This document shows, piece by piece, positions 1-5,388 of a stretch of DNA of 5,388 nucleotides. The notes under the pieces were generated by a model. It had not been told where the DNA came from. It saw nothing but the letters and a program-made list of their open reading frames with translations, and did not search any database. Every line of letters begins with the position of its first letter. Positions within the stretch are counted from its first letter, which is position 1. The stretch lies in assembly GCA_029553845.1 (NCBI GenBank), contig JAKPKF010000077.1:1-5388 (forward strand), read 5' to 3'. The stretch is from a bacterium (lineage in GTDB: Bacteria > Patescibacteria > Dojkabacteria > SC72). The position numbers and the translations under genes are program-made.

Positions 1-122
1 TGCAGTGGGGAAACCGTTCTTCATGGTGGATACCTCTTTTGGTTAGTAAGATACCAAAAACAGTACCACATCAATCTCCGGAGTATCTATCTCTTAAGCT
101 TTCTCCCTACCCGTTACCCACA

Positions 123-368
123 CTAAACAGCGAAAGGCCAAAAATATAGATTGTTTACTAGTACCTTTATAAATTGTGGGTCTTTAATTATTCGAACATA
201 ATTCGAGATTCCGATGAAATCTCTTTCACGTCCTGGGGTAAAGTCTGTAAAACTGAACACTAAAGCTTGTAATGAAGGTATAAGAATAACAATAACTAGC
301 AGTGTAATTGATGGTAACAACAGGAGATAAGGAGTTAGCAGTCTCTTATAATGAATCCTGATTTTCAT
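123..368 (-). pseudogene. Sugar ABC transporter permease (CUT1, MalF/UgpA-like), truncated N-terminal fragment
   Basis: The 81 residues match the N-terminus of a carbohydrate ABC permease, an inner-membrane channel subunit normally about 290-300 residues long. A basic start (MKIRIHYKR) is followed by transmembrane helix 1 (about residues 10-41, LLTPYLLLLPS...LIPSLQALVFSFTDF). Next comes the family pattern F-IGISNYVRIIKDPQFIKVLVNNLYF (residues 51-76), equivalent to 'fvGldNY...f.DpxFw.al.NTlyf'. A TAG at 123-125 then ends the frame before helix 2. All minus-strand frames from 122 to 1 contain stops. One frame at about 2-67 reads GTVFGILLTKRGIHHEERF, which loosely resembles the usual helix 2 end and the 'G..fFRt' stretch, so the gene probably decayed by frameshift and indel rather than by clean truncation. 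A Shine-Dalgarno GAGGAA (377-382) lies 8 bases before the ATG. The gene is second in an operon after the binding protein. Family assignment is firm; pseudogene status could instead be sequencing error near a contig end. Confidence 0.72.
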
Positions 369-376
369 TTTTACTA

Positions 377-382
377 TTCCTC
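377..382 (-). promoter_or_regulatory. Ribosome binding site of the permease fragment
   Basis: GAGGAA on the minus strand lies 8 bases upstream of the ATG at 366-368. This supports the start chosen for the permease and shows that its translation initiation region is intact although the reading frame is broken. Confidence 0.6.
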
Positions 383-400
383 ATTAACTGTCCAAATAGG

Positions 401-441
401 TGAAGTGAGCCTCCGAGAAACCAATTTGAAGGCTCACTTCA
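401..441 (-). promoter_or_regulatory. Intercistronic hairpin between binding-protein and permease genes
   Basis: TGAAGTGAGCCT (401-412) and AGGCTCACTTCA (430-441) form a perfect 12-bp inverted repeat around a 17-base loop. It begins about 10 bases after the stop codon of the binding-protein gene. On the minus strand the stem is followed by CCTATTTGGAC, not a run of T, so it is a poor intrinsic terminator. By analogy with other binding-protein/permease operons, such a hairpin can protect the upstream message from 3' exonucleases or partly end transcription, giving more binding protein than permease. That role is inferred; the stem itself is plain in the sequence. Confidence 0.65.
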
Positions 442-451
442 GTTAAAAAGA

Positions 452-1765
452 TTACATTAATTCTGCTATTCTCTTAGCAGCGGTATCCATTTCCTGCTGA
501 GCATCTTTTCCATGAATGACTACGTTTTCCATATGCTCACCAATGACATCAATTATTTGGTTACCATTCTCAAGTGGAGGTAAAGCAGCTCGGGTATACG
601 GGAATGTAGAAGCAGCAATCTTTGCTCCCGGATCCTCAGAGGCTTGCCATTCCAATACAGAAATCCTAGCTGGAGCATTCTCATTCTTTGCCATTTCAAT
701 ACTTGAATCTTTCTCTGTTAAGAATCTTATGGCTTCCCATGCCACGTCCTTTTGGGTCGAACCTTTGAGAATTGAAATTGCCCAAGTAAAAGACATACTA
801 TCACTGAAATTTCTTTCTCCAGTCCATAGGGACTTATCAAGAGGAACATGTACAGGAATAATATTTCCAGCTTCTCTCGATGTTGAAGGGTCATTGTATC
901 TGGGACCATAATTTGCTGATCCAAGAGACATCGCTGCCCTTCCTTCTTTAAGCAACTGATCTGCATCATTACCAGTCATGGTATTCCAATTTGGAGGCAT
1001 GATACCTTCCTGATACATTCTTCTGTACATTTGCAAGAATTTAATAACTGGTTCTTCATTAATCACAATTTTATAATCAGGAGTGATTATATCTCCACCA
1101 AACATCCGAGCGCCGATAGCAAGTTGCTCATGGAGATCCCATCTCAATCCTCGCGATGCAAAACCAAATACTTTCTCACCGGTAGGTTTTGTGTAGGTAG
1201 CTTTCTTCGCATACTCATAGAACTGTTCGGGAGTTTGAGGATATCCTTCGAGTCCTCTTTCTTCAAAAATCCTTTTATTGTACCATACATTCCAAACGCC
1301 AGCACGGATGGGAATCGCATACAACTTGCCATTTTTTGTATATACATCAAGCATCCCTTGTGAATAGTCCGAAGGATATCCATCAAGAGGTTTCGAACTT
1401 AGATAGTTATTCAAAGGTTCTAATAACGTAGTGATTCTTCCATCTGCCATTGAATGAAGAACATAAATCAAATCTTCTTCGGTATTTGGAATCGATCCTA
1501 TTCTGAATAACATCTGCTGTTGTTCGCCTGTTGATGGAGTGGTAAAGAATGTCAATTCAATGTTTTTCTCTTTTAATAATTCTTCGACAAGATTTCGCCC
1601 AGTTCCCATTCCTGCACCAGTCATGTTATTCTGTGCAAACGAACCAGATACAAGAATAAGCTGTTGTTTCCTTCCTACTTCCTCCGTTTCTCCTTTTGCT
1701 AAAATTATCCCACTGGTAAAAATCATTAGCAGCACAATTGACCATAAGATTATTCCTTTTTTCAT
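452..1765 (-). CDS. Extracellular solute-binding protein of a sugar ABC transporter (family 1)
   Basis: This 437-residue protein would capture a sugar in the periplasm and deliver it to a CUT1-type ABC importer. Residues 1-23 form a type I signal peptide (MKKG, then a hydrophobic core ending ...IILA) with no lipobox cysteine, followed by a KGETEE linker. Family 1 binding-protein features follow: GKLYAIPIRAGVWNVWYNKRIFEERGL (146-172), then PQTPEQFYEYAKKAT (176-190), the KEGRAAMSLGS segment (273-283) matching 'GkaAM...G', WEAIRFLTEKD (343-353), and a C-terminal helix with GKDAQQEMDTAAKRIAEL (419-436). Length and order are normal for the family. AAGGAGG (1771-1777) lies 5 bases before the ATG, an excellent ribosome binding site. 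The permease start lies 83 bases downstream on the same strand, so the two form an operon. The sugar cannot be named from sequence. With its permease broken, this protein may be orphaned or serve another transporter. Confidence 0.9.
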   Translation of the reverse strand: MKKGIILWSIVLLMIFTSGIILAKGETEEVGRKQQLILVSGSFAQNNMTGAGMGTGRNLVEELLKEKNIELTFFTTPSTGEQQQMLFRIGSIPNTEEDLIYVLHSMADGRITTLLEPLNNYLSSKPLDGYPSDYSQGMLDVYTKNGKLYAIPIRAGVWNVWYNKRIFEERGLEGYPQTPEQFYEYAKKATYTKPTGEKVFGFASRGLRWDLHEQLAIGARMFGGDIITPDYKIVINEEPVIKFLQMYRRMYQEGIMPPNWNTMTGNDADQLLKEGRAAMSLGSANYGPRYNDPSTSREAGNIIPVHVPLDKSLWTGERNFSDSMSFTWAISILKGSTQKDVAWEAIRFLTEKDSSIEMAKNENAPARISVLEWQASEDPGAKIAASTFPYTRAALPPLENGNQIIDVIGEHMENVVIHGKDAQQEMDTAAKRIAELM

Positions 1766-1789
1766 GTTGCCCTCCTTAAAATAATTGGC

Positions 1790-1808
1790 ATTCTTCTAAG
1801 ATAAGAAT
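1790..1808. repeat. Short inverted repeat in the leader of the binding-protein gene
   Basis: ATTCTT (1790-1795) and AAGAAT (1803-1808) form a 6-bp inverted repeat with a 7-base spacer, 12 bases upstream of the ribosome binding site of the binding-protein gene. It could be a small leader hairpin or a repressor half-site pair. It is short and AT-rich, so chance is a real possibility. Confidence 0.25.
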
Positions 1809-1845
1809 ACCATGTTGATAGAATAGAGAAAGATTCGAAAATACT

Positions 1846-1888
1846 TAATTAGTACTTCATTTATTAAAATCCGGAAACTAATTGGTAC
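1846..1888. repeat. Direct repeat TAATTRGTAC, two copies 33 bp apart (possible operator)
   Basis: TAATTAGTAC (1846-1855) and TAATTGGTAC (1879-1888) differ at one of ten bases and sit 33 bp apart, about three helical turns, upstream of the binding-protein gene. The left copy also lies in an imperfect palindrome TACTtaattAGTA (1842-1854). The pair brackets the best candidate -10 element, an arrangement seen for operators bound by dimeric sugar-responsive regulators. The right copy overlaps the NWY codons of the recombinase remnant, so part of the match may be coincidental. Confidence 0.35.
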
Positions 1889-1890
1889 AA
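1863..1890 (-). promoter_or_regulatory. Candidate sigma70-type promoter for the binding-protein/permease operon
   Basis: On the minus strand TTGTAC (1885-1890) and TTTAAT (1863-1868) are separated by 16 bases. The -10 box matches TATAAT at 5 of 6 positions; the -35 box matches only at TTG. Transcription would start near 1855, leaving a leader of about 90 bases before the ATG at 1765. It is the best pair I found by eye in this region. The sequence lies in the upstream edge of the recombinase relic. Confidence 0.35.
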
Positions 1891-2235
1891 AAGTACTATG
1901 CCAAATATCTACGATTAAAACATTATGGGAGTGATAGTTATACAAGAGATCACAGTAGGTTAAATTCTAAAAATACTGAATTATTCTTTGTATCAAAGCC
2001 TGAAATTAGGTTATTCAACAGGATTGAGGCTTTGATATGTTCTATTAATTGTTCTGTTTATGATAGAATGGAAAAAGCACAGTTCCCTGTATTTGGAGCT
2101 TGACAACAGTAGTCAAATAAAATGAATTATTCAGATGAGCTTTGGTTCAGCTTGGTGGATCACATGACCATTTATGCAAAGGACGACATTCGGTTCACTT
2201 TCAAAAATGGGGGTGAGATTAGGGTTGGAAAGTGA
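1868..2235 (+). pseudogene. Degenerate large serine recombinase (C-terminal remnant)
   Basis: Pieces of a large serine recombinase can be read along the plus strand in order, but across frames and stops. NPETNWYKSTMPNI (from 1868, one frame) matches the end of the 'Recombinase' domain, usually 'P.gk..WykstI..IL'. A shift into the next frame gives YLRLKHYGSDSYTRD, comparable to 'ILtNEkYiGD.y.qk'. The zinc-ribbon cysteines are missing, implying an internal deletion. VYDRMEKAQF (about 2056-2085) and then, after a shift, LYLELDNSSQI resemble the coiled-coil tail. The last part is clear: ATG at 2122 opens 37 codons with SDELWFSLVDHMTIYAKDD and IRFTFKNGGEIRV, matching the usual C-terminus '..DELW..LVd.vtVyskddirFtFkdGtEI'. 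The catalytic resolvase domain is absent. The relic is opposite in strand to every intact gene here. Identification of the C-terminal piece is strong; the upstream pieces are my reading by eye. Confidence 0.68.
1991..2037. repeat. 11-bp perfect inverted repeat inside the recombinase relic
   Basis: TATCAAAGCCT (1991-2001) and AGGCTTTGATA (2027-2037) are exact reverse complements with a 25-base spacer. Neither strand has a T run after the stem, so it is not a standard terminator. It sits where the zinc ribbon of the recombinase should be encoded, so it may be part of an inserted palindromic element or a rearrangement product. It could equally be a bound site or a structured RNA; nothing else identifies it. 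Confidence 0.5.
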
Positions 2236-2251
2236 GTAAAGAATGTGATCA

Positions 2252-2268
2252 AACTTTAAAACAAAGTT
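2252..2268. repeat. Weak AT-rich hairpin just after the HTH gene
   Basis: AACTTT (2252-2257) and AAAGTT (2263-2268) pair around a 5-base loop directly downstream of the HTH gene stop. With one G-C pair and no T tract following on the minus strand, it would be a poor terminator. No better candidate lies between this gene and the binding-protein promoter region. Confidence 0.2.
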
Positions 2269-2269
2269 A

Positions 2270-2830
2270 CTAGCTATCTGGTTCATTTTCCGCCGTATCT
2301 CTAAAATAAATATTGATACCAGTACGAATAGTTAAGGCAGGTAATATAGGTGCATTCCCTAAGACCTCTACAGAAAATTCTATACCACCAACATGCCTCT
2401 TTAGAATACTCATTATTGTATTTATTTTGGTATTTGATAAAAAGTTCCTGCCCTTTTGCGTTAAGCTGAATCGTCCAGGTCCTAATTCATTATCTGGGGC
2501 AATGAATTCTATTTCTATTAGATATTCGATTCTTTTTGAAAGCAGCGGGTTGCTTAAAATTTCTTGCACCCTGTTTTCTGATATATCCCGATTACTCTGA
2601 AGTAAGCATAAAGATAAAGCGGCCTTAATTGCTCTAATATCTGGCTTGATTGCTCCTGAAGGTATGTAATATCTCTTTCTTTCACAAAAGAATCCGGGAA
2701 TCAGTCCCTTTTTACAATACTCCCTTATTGTTGCGGGTTTAACCTCCCACACCTCAGATACTTCATTAGTTGTATAGTACACTTGTCCGTTAATAGTTAT
2801 ATAGTGTACTTGTCCGTCAATAATAATCAT
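2270..2830 (-). CDS. MerR/excisionase-like helix-turn-helix DNA-binding protein
   Basis: I do not recognise the exact family. The 186-residue protein has an N-terminal helix-turn-helix: YYTTNEVSEVWEVKPATIRE (residues 18-37), then YCKKGLIPG (38-46) and a basic wing CERKRYYIPSGAIKP (49-63). This follows the MerR/excisionase pattern 'yt..EvA....V...TiR.y...GLIp......r.Yip..a'. Residues 65-133 look helical and end in a winged-helix-like FSLTQKGRNFLSN, possibly a second DNA-binding or dimerisation domain. The last 50 residues (GGIEFSVEVLGN...NIYF) look beta-rich and could be a ligand or partner module. Residues 4-21 contain a 9-residue tandem duplication (IDGQVHYIT/INGQVYYTT). An upstream in-frame ATG at 2851 would add seven residues, but the Shine-Dalgarno falls inside that extension, so 2830 is chosen. 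It follows the surface-protein gene by 83 bases on the same strand and may be co-transcribed with it. A transcriptional regulator role is inferred. Confidence 0.7.
   Translation of the reverse strand: MIIIDGQVHYITINGQVYYTTNEVSEVWEVKPATIREYCKKGLIPGFFCERKRYYIPSGAIKPDIRAIKAALSLCLLQSNRDISENRVQEILSNPLLSKRIEYLIEIEFIAPDNELGPGRFSLTQKGRNFLSNTKINTIMSILKRHVGGIEFSVEVLGNAPILPALTIRTGINIYFRDTAENEPDS
2773..2826. repeat. 27-bp tandem duplication in the 5' end of the HTH gene
   Basis: Two adjacent copies with a 27-bp period (about 2773-2799 and 2800-2826) share the core ACTTGTCCGT and flanking TATAGT and AATA. They encode IDGQVHYIT and INGQVYYTT, predicted beta-hairpin-like strands before the helix-turn-helix. 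The few base differences suggest a fairly recent in-frame duplication. Confidence 0.75.
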
Positions 2831-2836
2831 TGGCAA

Positions 2837-2842
2837 CTCCTT
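2837..2842 (-). promoter_or_regulatory. Ribosome binding site that sets the HTH gene start at 2830
   Basis: AAGGAG on the minus strand lies 6 bases before the ATG at 2828-2830. The alternative ATG at 2849-2851 has no Shine-Dalgarno in front of it (CAAACCTGTTTA) and would place AAGGAG inside its own coding sequence. This decides for the shorter protein. Confidence 0.7.
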
Positions 2843-2843
2843 T

Positions 2844-2879
2844 TTATTCATTAAACAGGTTTGTTGGCAAATAGCTCAT
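2844..2879 (-). CDS. Possible 11-codon upstream ORF before the HTH gene
   Basis: ATG at 2877-2879 opens MSYLPTNLFNE and ends with TAA at 2844-2846. It has a GAGG-containing stretch (AGAGGG) just upstream. Its stop lies one base from the AAGGAG of the HTH gene, a geometry that would allow translational coupling or leader-peptide control. Nothing in the peptide suggests a specific attenuation signal, and so short an ORF easily arises by chance. Confidence 0.15.
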   Translation of the reverse strand: MSYLPTNLFNE

Positions 2880-2913
2880 CAACCCTCTAGAAAACCTCAT
2901 ATCTGTTACAGCC

Positions 2914-5388
2914 TCACGGTTCTAACCTGTAATCGTCTACTATAACTATAGGGCGGGTGAAGTCATCGTGATAATCGTAGATGAAAGAAAGGTTCCCATC
3001 AGGCCCAACAGCTTCCAATTCTTCGGTAGCAGAGTCTCCCCAATAAGTGCCTGTGAAATTAATACTAAAATTATTAGGATCAGGCCAGTAATGAGTTGTA
3101 ACCAGATAACCACTGCAATTATCAAATGTATTCTTTGAAAAATCAGGAACCTCAACCGATTCAATTCTATAAATTGTAAGCGTGATTGGATTGTCTACAT
3201 CTTTGAAGTAGTTATTAGTAAAGGAGAATAATATAGGGTTACTACCATAAACATAAAATAATCCGAATTCTACATTTGTACCAACAAATGCATTTGTACT
3301 GACTTCATAACCAATAGATTGGGTTTGAATTTCTTCATAACTAGAATGCTGGCCGAATCTTGTGGAAAATGTTGTGTCTATAAAAGTGTTATATTTGACT
3401 GAAGCGACTTGGAAACTATCAGTATCAGGTTCAATAGAATAATTCAAATCAAAGGGAGCTTTTATGGTATTATTCTCTATCACAAAATTAGAGTTGCCGT
3501 GATAGTCAGAATTATTCCACTCTAGGAACATTGAATATTCATTCGAGTTTTCAAAAGTACAGTTGCGGACTGATAGCCCTCCTCCTATACTACTTGTACT
3601 CGTGCGGTTGAAACGTAGCGCATAAGAAAGCGCATAAGAAGCATCATTGAAGCAAACATAGTCAAAACCGGTGCCTGAAATGACCTCCCCCTCAGCATTA
3701 AACTCAAGAGGTGTACCACTATTATCAAGTATATTACTCCAAATCCCTTTCCACTTTCCTGAGTAATCACTGTCACTCTTAAAATGTATGGGGCTGGTCT
3801 GAGTACCGGTAGCTCTGATATCTCCATCAAGTCTGATGTAGTAGTCACCCGCAAATCGTATTTCAACTCCAGAATCGATAAATAACACTTTTCCTTGGGG
3901 AACCAACAGATTCCCCTCTACTCGATATGGGCTCTTCTCTTTGGTCCAGTACAGATCGCCATCCCCGAGAACCCCTTTGATTATGGTTATTTGGTCCGTG
4001 AGTGTAATGGAATCATCAACCCATTCAGAGATGTTCCCTGCCAGATCCTTGACCCGAACCGAGATGATATATTCACCATTTCCTTGATAATTCAGTGCCC
4101 AAATGTTTTCCAAATCTTCAATGGTAGTAATCTTGTATGGAATCCAATTCGGATTGTTTGGATTGTTATTAAGACGGAGTTGCATGCTTACAACGCCACT
4201 TCCATGTTCTTCTACAGGGATATGGAGTGTAACATTCTTGTTGTCCGTGTATAGATTCCCACTGTTGATTGTGAAGTTGCCAACCACCGGTGGGGTGGTA
4301 TCTATGAGGACAATCGGATTCTCGGTCGTAATATTTCTGTTTTCGAGCGGATTTAGGTCTGCCAACGGCATCGTTTGGGTATCCCATCCTTCTTTTGAGA
4401 AGGACACCGTATAATCCCCACTGGTCAGAATGTTCGAGATGTAAAAATATCCGTCAGACTCTGTCATTGTTGATTGTACCTGTTGAGTATCGTTGTTCTT
4501 CACCTCCACTTTAATGTTTGAGAAGTTGGTTTTCTCGTCTAAAGTCGCATATCCATGTATGCTTGCCTGGCGAGGCAAAAGAGTGGCTGTGGGAACGATA
4601 ATTGTAGGAGCAGGAACCACAGAAACAGTGTCAGTAACAATCGGAGCGTTTTCTCGATTGAATTGTATTAAGTAGGTACCTAAAGGAACGTGCTCAAATA
4701 AGTATGCCCCGTCACTTGCGGTTCGCATCATGAAATCTGTATTCAAGAGAGTAACTTCTACTTCGCTGTCATCATTGGTACCTTCGACATCCACGAAACC
4801 GGTAATAGTTGAGTGTGTGGCTTTAATCATATGCTCTGGAACGGCATAGGTGCTGTCCGTCAGAACTGTGATGGTATCAGTGTTGCTGGAGGTAGCAAAG
4901 TCGACTTTTGAAAATCGTACACCTCCGGGGTAGTTGCCTGAGGGAACGCTGAACGAGTACTCTCCAAGTTCATTTGTCAATGTCTCATACCCTGTTCCCA
5001 GAAGCTCAACCTTGGTTCCTTCCTGTGAGGACCGACCTTCCAGCGTAACTATTCCGGAGATTGTTCCTCTGGCTATAATCAGTTCGGCTGTTCCAAGATC
5101 CGCTGTGCTGTCGGCTGTCACATCAGTTGTAGGTAATGTGAGAGTCCGATAGCCCGCACTGGTGATGACAATCCTGTATTCTCCGGGCTCCATCCCCGCC
5201 AGTGAGTAATCTCCGGCGGAATTGCTGATCGCTGAATACACCTTGCTAGGATCGCTTGTCTTGGTGGCTGTTATCAAAGCTCCTGCATGGTCTGTCCTGA
5301 GCTCCAGCTGGACATTGCCGTAGATCGATCTCTGTGCCACTGCAAGGCTGATGTTGTCTATCGTCTTCTCGCTCGACGGCTCGATTGT
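2914..5388 (-). CDS. Large surface protein with carboxypeptidase-regulatory-like repeats, Ig-like domain and beta-helix (5' end outside window)
   Basis: The frame is open to the right edge, so at least 824 residues are visible and the N-terminus and any signal peptide are missing. A GTG at 5338-5340 is taken as residue 1 for numbering, but it is probably an internal valine: 16 in-frame codons (TIEPSSEKTIDNISLA) precede it and no Shine-Dalgarno is seen. Four carboxypeptidase-regulatory-like beta-sandwich repeats follow at about 7-90, 94-165, 179-253 and 261-345, each with a 'G.V....V.......T...G.Y.f..v..G.Y.v' pattern (SAGDYSLAGMEPGEYRIVI in the first). An Ig-like domain spans 347-445 (DTTPPVVGNFTIN...VRVKDLAGNIS). 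From about 450 comes a right-handed beta-helix: GNLLVPQGKVLFIDSGVEIRF, GKWKGIW, then VRNCTF, IENNTI, VKYNTF, FTNNYF and FSKNTFDNC coils, closing with FTGTYWGD (762-769). Such proteins are exported and often bind glycans or mediate adhesion. I see no catalytic residues; function is unknown. GC falls strongly from the 5' to the 3' end. Confidence 0.85.
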   Translation of the reverse strand, partial: TIEPSSEKTIDNISLAVAQRSIYGNVQLELRTDHAGALITATKTSDPSKVYSAISNSAGDYSLAGMEPGEYRIVITSAGYRTLTLPTTDVTADSTADLGTAELIIARGTISGIVTLEGRSSQEGTKVELLGTGYETLTNELGEYSFSVPSGNYPGGVRFSKVDFATSSNTDTITVLTDSTYAVPEHMIKATHSTITGFVDVEGTNDDSEVEVTLLNTDFMMRTASDGAYLFEHVPLGTYLIQFNRENAPIVTDTVSVVPAPTIIVPTATLLPRQASIHGYATLDEKTNFSNIKVEVKNNDTQQVQSTMTESDGYFYISNILTSGDYTVSFSKEGWDTQTMPLADLNPLENRNITTENPIVLIDTTPPVVGNFTINSGNLYTDNKNVTLHIPVEEHGSGVVSMQLRLNNNPNNPNWIPYKITTIEDLENIWALNYQGNGEYIISVRVKDLAGNISEWVDDSITLTDQITIIKGVLGDGDLYWTKEKSPYRVEGNLLVPQGKVLFIDSGVEIRFAGDYYIRLDGDIRATGTQTSPIHFKSDSDYSGKWKGIWSNILDNSGTPLEFNAEGEVISGTGFDYVCFNDASYALSYALRFNRTSTSSIGGGLSVRNCTFENSNEYSMFLEWNNSDYHGNSNFVIENNTIKAPFDLNYSIEPDTDSFQVASVKYNTFIDTTFSTRFGQHSSYEEIQTQSIGYEVSTNAFVGTNVEFGLFYVYGSNPILFSFTNNYFKDVDNPITLTIYRIESVEVPDFSKNTFDNCSGYLVTTHYWPDPNNFSINFTGTYWGDSATEELEAVGPDGNLSFIYDYHDDFTRPIVIVDDYRLEP
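3617..3640. repeat. 12-bp perfect tandem repeat within the beta-helix coding region
   Basis: AGCGCATAAGAA occurs twice in direct succession (3617-3628, 3629-3640) and encodes SYAL-SYAL in the surface protein (residues 568-575 in the numbering used for that gene). The exact identity suggests a recent in-frame slippage duplication in a loop or coil of the beta-helix. Confidence 0.8.

Noticed and set aside
401..441. Intrinsic terminator after the binding-protein gene
   Set aside because: The stem is strong but the minus-strand sequence after it is CCTATTTGGAC rather than a T tract, and a permease start with its own ribosome binding site follows.
516..1363. Plus-strand open frames at 516-911 and 1031-1363 opposite the binding-protein gene
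   Set aside because: They are antisense to a clearly recognisable solute-binding protein, resemble no family, and lack ribosome binding sites.
1882..2103. Plus-strand open frame of 73 codons as an independent gene
   Set aside because: It would need a TTG start with no Shine-Dalgarno, and its content is better explained as one frame of the decayed serine recombinase, whose neighbouring pieces continue in other frames.
3895..4414. Overlapping plus-strand open frames opposite the surface-protein gene
   Set aside because: They are antisense to the Ig-like domain region, which has clear domain features on the minus strand; the plus-strand products resemble nothing.
5338..5340. GTG as the true start of the surface protein
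   Set aside because: The frame stays open to the window edge with plausible protein sequence upstream, no Shine-Dalgarno precedes the GTG, and no signal peptide follows it.
1..5388. CRISPR array, tRNA, rRNA, riboswitch or complete insertion sequence
   Set aside because: No regularly spaced repeats, tRNA-like cloverleaf, rRNA motifs, or transposase with terminal inverted repeats were seen by eye.

Overview
The window looks like bacterial accessory DNA, probably from a diderm and most likely a spirochaete (Sphaerochaeta/Spirochaeta-like). This is an inference. The sugar-binding protein has a type I signal peptide with no lipobox cysteine, followed by a Gly/Glu/Thr-rich stretch (KGETEE) of the kind common in spirochaete binding proteins. 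The large surface protein, with carboxypeptidase-regulatory-like repeats and a beta-helix, also fits that group. No rRNA or tRNA is present to settle the taxonomy.

Layout, left to right. All intact genes are on the minus strand, so transcription runs right to left. Positions 1-368 hold the start of a CUT1-type sugar ABC permease that stops after 81 codons. The DNA beyond the stop has stops in all frames and only a faint permease-like echo, so it is called a pseudogene. Positions 369-451 are an 83-base intercistronic gap with a 12-bp perfect hairpin. Positions 452-1765 encode the cognate extracellular solute-binding protein. It is intact, has a strong ribosome binding site, and would be the first gene of a sugar-uptake operon.

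Positions 1766-2269 have no intact gene. They hold the leader and probable promoter of the binding-protein gene, overlapping a decayed plus-strand remnant of a large serine recombinase (about 1868-2235). The remnant shows NWYKST near its start and SDELWFSLVD...DDIRFTFKNGGEIRV at its end. It marks an old mobile-element insertion or integration scar. An 11-bp inverted repeat (1991-2037) lies inside it.

Positions 2270-2830 encode a 186-residue DNA-binding protein with a MerR/excisionase-like helix-turn-helix. The start at 2830 is preferred over 2851 because of the Shine-Dalgarno position. Positions 2914-5388 hold the 3' part of a long surface-protein gene that runs off the right edge. It encodes four carboxypeptidase-regulatory-like beta-sandwich repeats, an Ig-like domain and a right-handed beta-helix. 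The regulator gene follows it by 83 bases with no visible terminator, so the two may be co-transcribed.

Functionally there are two units, a damaged sugar-uptake operon and a surface-protein/regulator pair, separated by a recombinase relic. I do not see a clearly new biological system. The most unusual points are the recombinase scar carrying the candidate promoter of the transport operon, the broken permease behind an intact binding protein, and the strong GC gradient along the surface-protein gene.
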